19,445 bases of DNA from Conidiobolus incongruus B7586 (GCA_000697335.1 JNEM01013264.1:1-19445), one strand, 5' to 3'. Shown: positions 1 to 11,708, counted from the stretch's first letter. Notes: generated by a model not told the origin, from the sequence alone. Numbers and translations are program-made.

Positions 1-816
1 AATTAAAAAAATGAATTATATATATAATTATGTACTATTATAATTATTAAAATATTGTTACAAATTAAATATTTATTTTAAAATAATTATAATAAAATTA
101 TTTTAACTTAAGTTTTATTTTTTGAGCAATGAATATATATATATATATATATATACTTATTTATTTATTATTTTATTTTAATAAATTTTATTCAATTATA
201 ATTATATTAATATTTTCTAAGTTTTTTTGAATTATAAAAATATATATCTTATATTTATATAATTTATTTAAAGTTTAAATTATTACAAGAATTATATTTT
301 ATATATTTTTATAATTAATTTCAAATGTATTTAATAATTATTTTAATAAAATAAAAAATCATTTTAAATGTTTTTATACTTGATATATCAATAAAAATAT
401 GATGATAAATTTTTTAATATTAAAAACTTAATGATAAATATTAGTTTTGAATAAAATATTTTTTATATAAGCTGGTAATAAATTTTATAAGATTGTAAAG
501 GGTATGTGGTTGAGCTTTAATGATAATAAAATTAAAAACTTTAATAATTTTAATTTAATATTAAAATAATTAAATTTAAAATTAAAATTTTAAATAAAAA
601 ATTAATTACATAATAATAAACATTGTGTAAGACTATATATTCCTTTGATTTATTTGTTTAAAATCAAATTCTGAAGACTATTAATATAAAAAATTAAAAA
701 TTGTTATTGGTTAATTTCCAAAGTAATAATTCAAAAAAAAAATCAAGATTTATTTTTGGAATAAAAAAAGTTTTATAAAAAAATATTATATATTAACCGT
801 AAAAAAAATAATGAGT
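1..816. other. AT-rich spacer downstream of the coiled-coil gene
   Basis: I see no gene here. The stretch is almost pure A/T with runs of A and T and one dinucleotide tract. It lies 3' of the leftward coiled-coil gene, so the part next to position 816 should contain that gene's 3' UTR. A minus-strand AATAAA-type signal can be read at about 749-754. Frames are closed by stops throughout. Confidence 0.7.
133..155. repeat. (AT)n microsatellite
   Basis: About eleven perfect AT units in AT-rich spacer. A simple repeat of this length is expected to vary in length between strains. Confidence 0.9.
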
Positions 817-3800
817 TTAAGCTTTTGGCGGAGTATTAGGTTCTTTAGAATCTAATGTGTCTTTTAACTTTAATTTAATCGAATTACCCAACTGAACATT
901 TTGTTGAACAATCGAACAAAATTGTTTCAATAATTGATCATGTTCCAATTTCTCCTTCTTTAATTTCTCTTCCAATTGAGTCTTCTCCATTTCAATCTAA
1001 ATTCTAATCAATACACTATATTTCAATAAAGCTAAGAATTTGAAATTACCTTGGTGATTTGTAATTTAAAATTACGAATTTGGTCCTCATTAGATTCTCG
1101 AAGATCTTCCATCTGATTTAAAAGCTTGTCATTTGTAGCTTTTAATTGTTGTAACTCTTCGTCACTCGTTATTAATTTCTGATGTATTTGGATCTCCATC
1201 TCCTTATAATTTTGCATCATTTCTCTTAAAGTTTGAGATTCTCCCGTAAATTTTTGTACAAGCTCTAACTTGTCTTTATTGAGATTGTCAATAACTACAT
1301 TCAACTGGGCTTCTAATTCGGATGCTGTAAGTAATTTACATTCTAATTGGTAAATTTCTGCCTTCAATTGGTCACATGTCAATTCCAAATTGTAATATTT
1401 TTGTTGATCATAAGTTGGCAAAGGTCTAGAATTGGATAATTGACTATAAGCTTCTTCCCATTTTTGAATTTCTAATCTCAATTTACTATTATCAAGTTTC
1501 AAAGTTTCCACCTGAGCTAACAGCTCTTTCATTCTAGCGTAAGTCTCAGTCATAGATTGATTGAGTGAGCGATTGCGATCGGAACTCTGCTGTAATGTAT
1601 TCTTCAATCTAAGTTGGAGTAACTCATTCTCTGTTTTCATTCGAGTTAACTCATCTTCCAAATTTTGTTTATCATGAATCATACTTTCGATAAATTGAGA
1701 TTGAAATGTAGTGTCCAGCTTTTGAGTTAGGGAAACTTTGAGAATTTCTAGGACTCTGATTTGTCCGTGGAGAGTCTCAATATCACGTTGACTTTGGTGG
1801 GATTGGGATTGTAAGAATTGTAACTGTTGTTCTAATTGGGCTTTCTCATCCTTAGCAATATCCAACTGTTGGCTTAATTTCTTAATTTCAATTTCCAATT
1901 GGTCGTTCGGTACACACTCCAAAGCTTGTATCTGCTTGTGACTTAATATCAATTTTGTATTTAGACCCTGCAACTGACCCTGTTGTTTTAATGTCAAATC
2001 GATGTACTTATCCAAATCCTTATCTTGACAGTTTACACGCGATTCTAACAAATTCACGCGTTGTTCGGCGCCTGCCAATTTAATTTTTAATTGATCTCTC
2101 TCCCTGGTTAATTCGATATGTCTCGTTTCCAGGGATCTGTAATCAGTGTAAAATTCATTCAAGAACTGTTCCAACTGGTCTTTAAGTTCGCTAAAGTTGG
2201 ATATATAATTGTTAACATTAGATAAAATCTTGTGGAGATCTTGGACGTCATCAGTTTGGGATAATTGATATTTGAGAACAATACCGAAACCATTTAAGAT
2301 ATTAGTCAGGCACAAACGCTCGGCATCATATTTGGCGATAAGTTGTGATTGAAATTGTTGAAATTCTTCAAGTTTTTGATTATCTAGCATGAGTTTGTGG
2401 ATGGTTTCAGATTCTGACGAATGCTTCACCAAGTCCAATTCGTTTTCAAGAGTTTTGATCTGGTCGTGGAGGGTTTTCACAAGTTCATTTAGTTGGACAT
2501 TTCGTAGTTGTAGACTTTCGATGTCGTCGTATTCGAATCGTTTGTAGATATGGTCGTACCTGTGTGTGGCATCTAATGGTGTGGGATACTGCTCATCTTC
2601 CAGATTGATTCTGTGAAGTAGGGTGTGGATCTGGTCGCAGAGTTGATGATTGGTATACTTTAGTGTATTCTCATTATCCTTGAGCTTCTTATTTTCACTC
2701 TCCAAATCTTCGAGCTTGCGCTTCAAATCATCGCGCTCCAGTAATGTTTCTGTAATTAAACTAGCATTCTGTGTAAACGATTTACCGAGACTGCAATACT
2801 CGTCAGTTTGCTTGCCAAATTGCTTGGATTTCTGTTGCACTTCAGTCACCATATCACGTGTCAAATTTACTAGATGTTCGTTCTCCAGTCTTACACCATT
2901 GTAAGCTTGTGCAAGTGCCAAATACGATTGAGGTTGAGGTTGAGGTTGAGGTTGAGGTTGAGGTTGAGATTGAGATTGCTGTTCGCCATCGTTGGATTCG
3001 GATGTAGAGTTGTTGCAATGTTGTAAAAATTCTGTCATTTGATTGGACAGCATTTCTTTCTCCACCTTGAGTTGATTGATCTCCTCCTGCAATTGAATTT
3101 TTTCGTCATTAGCATCTTCTAATTGACCCTCCAATTCCGCCATTCTTTCCAGCAACCGATCCCTCTGGCCACCTTGACTCTCGTTGACGAATTGTGAATG
3201 TTTGAGTCGCATTTGTAAATCTTCTACTTCCGTCGACATTAAAATCTCATCCTGTTTGAGACGTACGTTACGATCGAATAATTCGTCCTTAGCTAGGTGC
3301 AATTCCTGCGACTTTTGTTTCAGTTGGTTCATTAGATTCGTAATCATTAAATCGCTACAGGCGAGCTGGGATTCGAGTTCTTGAACTACTAGTGTATAAT
3401 TTTCTTTTTTGGCGGGATTGAGATGACGTAACTCGGAGATTTTGTTCCTAAGGGTGCGAATCTCTTGTTGTGAAGTTGTCAAATGTTGATCCAGTGTAGA
3501 ATTTGTTGTAGTGAGTTGATTTATAGTAGATTCTAATTGGTTTAAGTCGCAAGTTTTTGAACTTAATTCCTTAGAAAGTTTCTCAATTGTGTTAATTAAT
3601 TCCCTATTGGATTGGGATTCCTTATGCAAAGAATCTATTTTAAATTAGAAATTGATTGAATAAGTTAGAATGATAATTACCTTGTAGTTCTGTATTCCGC
3701 AACATTTCTTGATAAATTTTAGAATTTGTACGAAATTGTTGACTCAAAAGAGATTTTAGGATAGATTCAAATTCAGTTAAATAATATTCAACTACTTGAT

Positions 3801-4190
3801 AGTCATTTTCCGATACTTCTTTCTCTATTAGAGGTTCTAAAAGGGATTTTATCGTTGAACCTAAAACTTAATTAGCATAAAGTTTGTAAATTGGAAGGAA
3901 TAAATTACTCTGTTGCAATTGTAATTGAGAATTTTTTAACTCTTCATTAACTGAAGTTAAATTTTGTCGTAATTGGACAATATTTTTAACTAATTTTTTC
4001 AAATTAATACATATATATTAATAATAATTATTGAGGAGTTACATTGTGTTTCTTGAGACAATTCGGAGTTTAAAATTTGGATAATATCTGAAAGTTGGGG
4101 ATTTGACGAACATAGGGTTTCAAGGGTGCTAATATGGTCAGGTGTTAGTAGACTGGACAATATGTCCAAATTGGCTGGGTTAGACGACAT
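817..4190 (-). CDS. Large coiled-coil protein, 1057 aa, five exons
   Basis: Exons on the minus strand are 4190-4043, 3989-3909, 3860-3681, 3634-1050 and 996-817. The four introns are 46-53 nt, all start GTAA and end AG, and keep frame, giving 1057 residues. The start ATG is the first in the exon; the last exon ends in TPPKA and a TAA stop. Residues about 1-110 are short helical segments. From about 140 to the end the chain is nearly continuous heptad-like coiled coil rich in Q, E, L, K and N. It is broken near residue 355-372 by a Gln-Ser/Gln-Pro tract, which should act as a flexible hinge. I see no signal peptide, membrane segment or catalytic motif. The shape resembles filamentous scaffolds (Golgi tethers, nuclear-pore TPR/Mlp, spindle-pole or centrosomal proteins), but nothing diagnostic picks one, so function is unknown. 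It is monocistronic and transcribed away from RRP12. Confidence 0.87.
2928..2975 (+). repeat. Coding hexanucleotide repeat (TTGAGG)n
   Basis: Six TTGAGG units followed by two TTGAGA units, 48 bp, in frame in the coiled-coil gene. On the coding strand they read as six Gln-Pro pairs flanked by Gln-Ser pairs. The unit is six bases, so slippage changes length by two residues without shifting frame. Proline should interrupt the coiled coil here. Confidence 0.95.
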
Positions 4191-5601
4191 ATAATTTATT
4201 TGTGGGTTATTATTTTTATAATATATATTAAATATTTTATTAATATTATATTGAATTAATGTAGATTGGTGGGGACTTTGTTTTTATTTAAAAACCATAA
4301 TCATTACAAAGATTATATAATAAACAGTTTATTAAATTCCTTTATGGGATTGAAATTTGATTTAATTATTATAATACAAGGGCCATCTATTATTCAGTCC
4401 TATTTGGTACAATTTTGACCTATCACAATTCATTATTTTAGAAATATTATTTACTATTGAACATCTATAATGAATTTTATACCAATTAATTTGAACTAGA
4501 ATTTCATTATTGTTTGCCTATTTATATTTTTCTAAATCTAATTGATGATTCAAATGAATTAAAATATAATTAAATTTATTAATATAATCTATCAAACTGT
4601 TTAAAACAAATGAATTAATCAATTGATGGTGTTATTAAAAATTCATTAATAATGGAAGTAAATTTTATTATTAGTATAAATAGTTTTATTAAATCAATAA
4701 GAAAAAATTATAATTTATGAAATTAACCAATCCAGTATGTAATAAACTAATTGAACTTTAATTGACAAAATTTTAATTATGATTTGATATCTATTAGACA
4801 TTAGATTTCAAATATATTGTGAAAATGAATATCCAAGTCGAATACTTAAAATTTCAAAAAATGACTTGAATTGAACTTATTCTCTTATGTAGCATAATGT
4901 AACCACAATATTTAATATGTTTATTATTAATTGAATATTTATTTAAACATGGATGAACTAATGAATAGTGTATTTTAATCAAATTTATGATAGATCAATA
5001 ATTTAAACACAATTACACAGAAATCATGTATATTTAATTTTATGAAATTAATCATAAAAAATATATTTGGATATATCTAATATTTGAAAAAAATAATAAA
5101 GCTACCAAGATATTTTACTGTATTAAAAATATTTGAATGAAAATAACTCTTTTGAAGTGTAGAGTGGAAATTGGTCAAAACTATCTAAAAATTGTTTTTT
5201 TTCTAGCAAATTAGAGTATATAATAATAATAATAATTTTGTTGTGGTAATAAAATTTTTCAATTTAAATATATGGCATCTAAATATTTTTGCAAATAATA
5301 ATATAAAATAATCAAGATAATATACAAGGTTATACTGATTTCAAATTAATATGTGTATTTATTTAATTGCTCAAAACCTTATGCATTTTAAAAGTTGAAC
5401 TGCAATAATTAATATTTTAGATGTATTTGCAATTAATTATAGATAATTTTATTATGTAAGATAAAATAAAATTAGATTAGAATTAAAATTAAGTAATATT
5501 CAATTATAAAATAAAAATTTTTGAAATTGAATGTGTAAAAATATATCAAAATAAATATTAAAGAAAAAAGGAGTTTGTTAAAAAGATTGAGTACAATTAT
5601 T
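4191..5601. other. AT-rich spacer, no gene seen
   Basis: About 1.4 kb with no convincing open frame on either strand. The part next to 4190 must hold the promoter and 5' UTR of the leftward coiled-coil gene. A short (TAA)5 tract lies at 5221-5235. CpG is almost absent: I count one in 4201-5580, against 11 GpC, in DNA of about 20% GC. Confidence 0.7.
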
Positions 5602-5612
5602 AAAAATCAAAA
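5602..5612 (-). terminator. Pol III terminator of tRNA-Lys
   Basis: On the minus strand a T4 run (5612-5609) and then a T5 run (5606-5602) begin 11 nt past the tRNA 3' end. This is the usual form and distance for RNA polymerase III termination. Confidence 0.85.
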
Positions 5613-5622
5613 GGTAGTTCAT

Positions 5623-5695
5623 CACCCAACGTGGGGGTCGAACCCACAACCTTGAGATTAAGAGTCTCACGCTCTACCGATTGAGCTAGCCGGGC
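5623..5695 (-). tRNA. tRNA-Lys(CUU), intact
   Basis: The 73-nt minus-strand sequence folds into a full cloverleaf. The acceptor is GCCCGGC with GUUGGGU, where G1:U72 and three further G:U pairs are allowed. The D stem is GCUC/GAGC. The anticodon stem UGAGA/UCUCA is perfect, with loop CUCUUAA giving anticodon CUU. The T stem is GUGGG/CCCAC with loop UUCGACC, and the discriminator is G. There is no intron and no encoded CCA, as expected for a eukaryotic nuclear gene. Internal A and B boxes are intact. A T4 and a T5 run follow the 3' end. All five CpGs on this strand are kept, unlike the decayed copy at 18861-18933. Confidence 0.97.
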
Positions 5696-7143
5696 TTATC
5701 CAAAATTCATTAATCATTATTTTCATATTTAATATTCCAATATCCGTTTTATTTTTTTTCATATTTATTCTACAATAACCTTAATATTCCATATGTATCC
5801 GATTATTAATATATCTTTATATCACTTTCTGTAACTTACTCTCTTTTACTGTGTATATAATATCAACTTTTTTTTAATTTGAATTATTAACTTTCAATAT
5901 TATAATATATTTCTATATCAACTAATTTTTAATTTACTTTTAAATAATTTAATTAATCAAATACAATAAAATTATATTCAATTCAATATGTTTATCATTT
6001 AAAAATAATTTACAGTAGAAATATACTAGTCAATAATAGAGAAAAATATTATATTTAATTAATTATACATCAAATATTAATTATATTACACCAATTTCAA
6101 TTATAATGATTGAATCAAAAATTTTCTACAACATATTCACTATATTTAATATTTGATATTTTATAATTTTAAAAAGATTAAATATAAATCTTAGTAATAA
6201 TTCTGAAGCTATTTAAAAATTAGTACCAAATTAAAGTGAATATATTAATTAAATTTCGAGTTACTCAAAGATTATTACATGTATTTCGAATTATTTTAAA
6301 ATTTAATTACTATGTTTAAATATTGAATATTAACATTAATATTTTTTAATAATAATATCTGCAAAATATTTTTATGTTATTTTGAAATAACATTTTGATA
6401 AATCATTTCATTATTATAGTTTATTTTAAAAAAATTTAACTAATATTAAATTAATTAAAACTAAATATAAAAAATATCAATATAATAAATTTTGAATAAA
6501 ATAAAAAATTAATATGTGGTTAAATTAAATTTTGAATTTAATAAATTCAGGGTAGAATTGTCAAATAAAACATAATAAATTATATGGAAAATACATAATT
6601 TCAATCAATTTAAATAAAATGTATTTGTACATCAACGGATAAAATATAATAGTTTTTATTATAAATTGATGATTGAATATCAATTTTGGGTGAATACGAT
6701 TCAACATCTTGTAATTTATTTGAGCATTCAAATTGCACAAAATCACATCAAAATTATCAACCAACTTAGTAAAAAGATTGATTAATAATCCCATAACTCA
6801 TACCAATTGATTTTTACTATAAAATCCAATTTAAAAAATTCTTTCAAATTAAATTAATCAAAATCTATTCCAATAATATTTCAAAACAAAAAAAGCAATT
6901 ATTAATTAAAGTGTTAATAATTCCTTTTCAAAGTATAGATTTTTGTAGTTAATTTCATAAATTTTTTATAACACAAATAGAATTTCATTTTATTATTTAA
7001 TTCATTCAAAAAATTGATATTTATTTTATAAATAGAATTAAACATTTGTTAATAGGTAAAATACTTATAAAAATTATTAATAGAAAGGGATTTAAAACTG
7101 ATATTTTGTTTAATAAATAAATTAGTTTATACATATTAAAAAT
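5696..7143. other. AT-rich spacer between tRNA-Lys and RRP12
   Basis: About 1.45 kb of AT-rich DNA. The first 245 bases (5696-5940) are strongly skewed on the + strand, with about 35 C and 7 G by hand count. One minus-strand open frame of 77 codons (6794-6561) is described separately. The last 100-300 bases should contain the RRP12 promoter and 5' UTR. I could not point to a convincing TATA box because the whole stretch is AT-rich. Confidence 0.65.
6561..6794 (-). CDS. Doubtful 77-codon open frame
   Basis: It starts with ATG and ends with TGA, inside AT-rich spacer and head-to-head with RRP12 (350 bp apart). The product is rich in I, L, N, F, Y and K, as any open AT-rich frame would be. It has a hydrophobic C-terminal third that could pass for a membrane segment. 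I recognise no motif. In its favour, the first half (residues about 5-40) has a more mixed composition than the surrounding spacer. Against it are the short length, the extreme AT content and the lack of any family likeness. It may be a chance frame or the remnant of a gene. Confidence 0.15.
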   Translation of the reverse strand: MGLLINLFTKLVDNFDVILCNLNAQINYKMLNRIHPKLIFNHQFIIKTIIFYPLMYKYILFKLIEIMYFPYNLLCFI

Positions 7144-10100
7144 ATGGAATTCGATTTAGCTAGAATTCGTAGTCAAAAAAATTCCAAGTTGGATAACCAA
7201 AAACAAGTAAATATTTTTTCAAACAATATCCAATTTAATAAATTAACTTAAATTTTAATTAGGTCGCATTAACACTTGAAGCTGTTGAAGAAGTAAATAT
7301 AACCTTTAAATCTTAAATATTAATAATATTAACTTGATTATAGACATTAAAAACTCAATCTCAAAACAATGAAGAAGCTTTGAGTCCAGCTTCCTACTTT
7401 GCAGTTTTGGTAATTCAAAATTTAGTTAAAAATAATCCCAACAACAAAATACTAACTTAATAATAGATGTTATTATTAGAACAGGAAGATAGTCCAAGTG
7501 CTACAAGAACAGCTGTTTTATATTTATTAGCTATCGTATTTCCAAGGTATATATAATTTAATATTAATAGAATCAAAGTTTAATATTAATTTGATAATCT
7601 ATTAGTTTAAGTGAAAATCTTATTAAATTAAAATATACCGATATTTTAATCAACCTTGTAAAAATTTTGGAAGAAATTAAAGATACTAGTGCTCCTGATG
7701 TCAAATCTGTAATGATTATATAATAATCTCTGAAAAATTCAAAATGATTAATTTTAGTTTTTAGATTTTAACATGTTTAGAACACACTTTAAAATTCTCA
7801 GAGCCTCAATATTGGAATCAAGCTAGTGTTAAATCTACTTTTAATTTAATTCACCAGTTGTCCATTGATCCTAGACCTAAAGTTAAGAAGCACGCTCAGG
7901 AAGTTATTGAGAATATTTTGTTGAATAATACCGAGACTAAGGCTCATTTGGTCACTCAAGACTTTGTGAATCAACAATTGAATAAGTATAAGAAGGTCAG
8001 CAATGTGAAACAACATACCAGCTCTATTATGAGTTTGTTAGGATTGATTGATTGTACCGTAGGGTATTGGGATCAAAAGCAATTAATCAACCTTGGCGAA
8101 ATTTTGGTGCAATTGCCCAAACTCAGTGTAAATTTTATTACTGATAAAACTTACTATATTCTCGATAAGATCTTTCAGACTTTGACAGCTGACGGCAACG
8201 ATTTGTTGCCCAAGCTCATGGAACGTTTGGTCAATGCTAAGCCCAATTCAAATGATGTCACTAATATGGCTGGTTGGTTAGTTGCCATTCAGAATGGTTT
8301 TATCAAGCTTTTAAAATCTCACCCCAATGCTTTTTACACTCTTTTCTACCAATGTTATGATCAATTCTTCAAAACTGAATTACAAGGCGATTATGATACT
8401 ACTAACTTAAAAATTGGTAAGTGTTTGAGTGAAGTGATTGATCATTTCGATACTTCATTACCAGGAGCTGAACCCAAAGATTTCCAACAGACTCAGAATT
8501 TGGAAGCCATGTTCAAATGGTGCGTTGATGGTCTCGACTACAAATTCCGCTTTTCATTTCCCTCCGTCCTCATGATTGCAACTTCCCTCACCTATCAATT
8601 TGGTTACGACCATCCCGAGTGGTTGATTCCTCTCATTCAGCTCTTAGATCAGGTTAGACCCATGTTCCAACACAAGCAAGAACTCGATCTTTGCTTAGGT
8701 GCCTGTATTTCCACTTTGGGAGCTCCCAGATTCTTATCAGTTCTTCCTCTCAATTTAGACAATGCTTCCAACTCCCAAATTGGACGCGCTTGGCTCTTGC
8801 CCTTAATGAAGGAACATGTCCAAAACACCGAATTAAGCTATTTTATTAACGATATCTTGAATGGCTTAATGGCCAAGTTACAACAAAAGAAGGAACAGTT
8901 CGAGCAACAGGAAAGAGAACTTGAAATCAAGATTTATCAAACCTTAATCGACCAATTGTGGGCTTTGTTCCCTGGTTTTTGTTCTTATCCCACCGATTTG
9001 GCATCTGCCTTCAGTAACCAATTCGCTGAACAAGTTGCCCAATTGATTTACTCTAATCCCGAATTAAGACCTTTCTTATTCATCGGTTTGAGTTGTCTTA
9101 TTGATACCAATCAAGAATTTGTCGATCCTGACCTTACTCAAAAAGAACTTCAAGATAAGATTAACGAGTATCATATTGATGTTAACGAAGCCAAAGCCAA
9201 TTTGCAACACTTGGCCAAGATGTCTACCAACTTTTTAATGGTTTTATTCAACGTATTCACTACTGTATTGCCCCAGCATCGTGCTCCCTTACTCAAGGTT
9301 CTCCATTCTTTCCTCAGTATCACATCTTTTGAGGATGTGAATGCAGCCTTCGACAAGGTCATTCAAATGTTGGAACAAGAAGCTCAAAACCCACAACCTG
9401 CTCAACCCAATCAATCAGGTCCTACTATGTCCATGATGATGATGGACTTGTCTAGTCTCATGGTACCCTACCTCTCCGAACACAATGCCTCTTCTCTTCT
9501 CCAAGCCTGCAAATTCTTTGTTCAATCTCCCAACGACATTGGCTTACACAAGAAAGCTTACAAATTGTTAATCAAGTTGGCTACCTCCGAAAAGACCCAG
9601 CCTATCATTTTGCACCAATTGAGCGAATTCGATGCCATTTTACTCCAAACATCAACATCCACACCCCAATCTGCTAAGAGATCCCGCTTAGAATTCTTAG
9701 GCTTATTTCTCAGCCATTTGGATTCCGAACGTCTCCATTTGATTCCTGCGCTCTTGCCTGAAGTTATCTTATCCACCAAAGAAACCAATGATAAGGCCCG
9801 TATTGCTTCATTCAATCTCCTCGTTAAGATGGCTTACCGCATGAAGGAAGGTGGTACCATCAATCTCAGCAAATTGTCAGACGAGCCAGTCCAGGGCGAA
9901 CCCCAAATCAGCGAAGCCAATTTGGCAGAATTCGTGAAGATGACCCTCGCGGGTTTGACTGGCTCCACACCCCATATGCTCAGCGCCACGATCAGCTGTT
10001 TGTCCAGACTCTTCTTCGAATTCATGTCCGAACTCCCCATCGAGTTGGTTCAGGATGTTTTTGAAGCTATTACAATGTTTGAAGACACCACTAATCGCGA

Positions 10101-11246
10101 AATCATCAAACCTACCATCGGTCTCCTCAAAATATTATGCATTTCATTCGATAAAGACAATCTCGAAAGTTATTTAGGTCAAATTGTCAACCTCTTACTC
10201 AGATGGAGTCACAATCACAAATCTCAGTTCCGTGTTAGAGTGAGACATATCATTGAGAGGTTGGTCAGAAAGTTTGGATTTGAAAAGTTGGAATCCATCT
10301 TCCCTGAGGAGCATAAGAAACTATTAAACAATATCAAGAAGCGAAAGTTGAGAGCTAAGCGTAAATCCGCTCACCACAACGACGATGAAGCTAGGAATGA
10401 CGAACCTACGACGCAACAGCTTAGAAACAACATGTCCAACGCTTACGAGCAAGCTCTCTACGGCTCTGATTCTGAAGACTCCGAAGCCGAAGAGCCCGTC
10501 GCCGGCACCAAGCGCAAGATTTCACAGCCCACTACCACCAAAGGACCTAGAGCCAACTTCCTCAAGGCCGATCACGACGATGACGACGTTGTTGATTTCT
10601 TGGACCGCTCAGCAATTTCCAAGATTTCAAGTTTCAAACCCAAATCGAGGCAAGCTCGCATCGATGCCAAGAAGGTTAGCAATCCCTTCTCCACAGATGC
10701 TCAAGGTCGCCTCGTGATCGAGGATGAAGAAGCTCCCGCCGCCACCCACAAACGTAAAGCTGATCCCGACGCGATGGATGTCGATGATGAAGCTGATGGA
10801 GAGGACTACTACAAGGAGCATTTGGAATCCAAGGAAGGGTTCGACCGTATCAACAACCGTATTAAATTCCGTAAATCCAAACCCGGACAAACAGACGATT
10901 TCGCAGATGACGACGCCGATGCTGATAATAACAAATCTAGTAAATTCAGAAAGAGTCAGACTAAAGGAGGCAACACTGTCAAGATAGGTCAGGAATACAA
11001 AGCTAAGGTAAATCATTTCACAATATTGATAATTCCAAGGTATTAACAGTTGGTATAGAAAGCTAAAGGTGATGTTAAGAAGAAAGGTCAATTGGATCCT
11101 TACGCTTATATTCCTTTGACTCCTAAGATGTTACCCGGAGCCAAGTAAGTCCCCCTTAACTTCAATATGTATTTTTTTCACTAACCAATTTTAGGGGTAA
11201 ACCTCAACAAAAACTTAATATTGTGGGAAAAGGTAAAAAGAAATAG
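7144..11246 (+). CDS. RRP12: RRP12, ribosome assembly/export HEAT-repeat protein, 1240 aa
   Basis: Rrp12 is a nucleolar-nuclear HEAT-repeat protein needed for 40S and 60S maturation and export, working with Ran and karyopherins. Exons are 7144-7206, 7263-7292, 7344-7409, 7467-7546, 7606-7708, 7765-11007, 11059-11144 and 11195-11246. Introns are 50-59 nt and the joined frame is 1240 codons plus TAG, close to yeast (about 1228) and human (about 1297). Recognition rests on the N-terminal stretch with KLDNQKQVALTLEAVEETL, the NUC173-type region (residues about 390-600, with RAWLLPLMKEH near 456), a basic patch near 972 (KKRKLRAKRKS), a long acidic and basic low-complexity tail, and the conserved DPYAYIPLT near 1207. 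Heavy helical-repeat character runs through residues 115-960. AATAAA lies at 11263-11268. The first ATG is used; the N-terminal homology begins within ten residues of it. Odd points are a 30-nt exon 2 and closely spaced competing acceptors at introns 5 and 6. Confidence 0.97.
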
Positions 11247-11634
11247 ACAGATATAATTTTTTAATAAATCATTGTTATTATTTTAATTTAAAATTAAATT
11301 TTTATACTAATTTGTGGTTAATTTGAGTATTATCATAATTTGCATTAATGGCGGTGAACATTAAATGAATTTTTATAAATTAATCGAAATATATTTTTTT
11401 GAAATTTAATAGTTTTGTATATATAAAATTTTTACTTCGAGCAATATAATTCATTATTTGATTTAATTAGAATAAGTGAAATTAATATAGTTTCTGGATG
11501 AAAGAGATTAGAATTAAAAAAATTGCAAATTTAAAATTACCAAATAACTAATTAATTGATATTAGTTTGAAGTTATTATATATTTTAAAATATAAAATGG
11601 ATTAAAAAATAATTCGAATTAAGCAAAAATGTAG
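11247..11634. other. Spacer between RRP12 and tRNA-Val
   Basis: This holds the RRP12 3' UTR with AATAAA at 11263-11268, then AT-rich sequence with no open frame of note, then the short 5' flank of the tRNA-Val gene. I see nothing else. Confidence 0.7.
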
Positions 11635-11708
11635 GATCTCGTGGTGTAGTTGGTTATCACGTCTGTCTAACACACAGACGGTCCTCAGTTCGAATTTGAG
11701 CGAGATCA
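11635..11708 (+). tRNA. tRNA-Val(AAC), intact
   Basis: The 74-nt sequence forms a full cloverleaf. The acceptor GATCTCG/CGAGATC pairs perfectly with discriminator A. The D arm is GTGT/TCAC. The anticodon stem TCTGT/ACAGA is perfect, with loop CTAACAC, so the anticodon is AAC. The T stem is CTCAG/TTGAG with one G:U pair and loop TTCGAAT. It closely resembles fungal tRNA-Val(AAC). No intron and no encoded CCA. It keeps five CpGs. Confidence 0.97.

Noticed and set aside
2650-2904. 84-codon + strand frame in the coiled-coil gene
   Set aside because: Its Ser/Phe/Leu-rich product is the mirror of Glu/Lys/Gln/Asn codons in the coiled coil.
7709-7764. Intronic C/D-box snoRNA in RRP12 intron 5
   Set aside because: It has an ATGATTA and a CTGA, but at 56 nt the intron leaves no room for a box C/D RNA with guide and terminal stem.
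10627-11091. 154-codon minus-strand frame inside RRP12
   Set aside because: It overlaps the acidic and basic tail of RRP12 on the opposite strand. Its hydrophobic, Ile- and Val-rich product is the usual mirror of Asp/Asn/Lys-rich codons.
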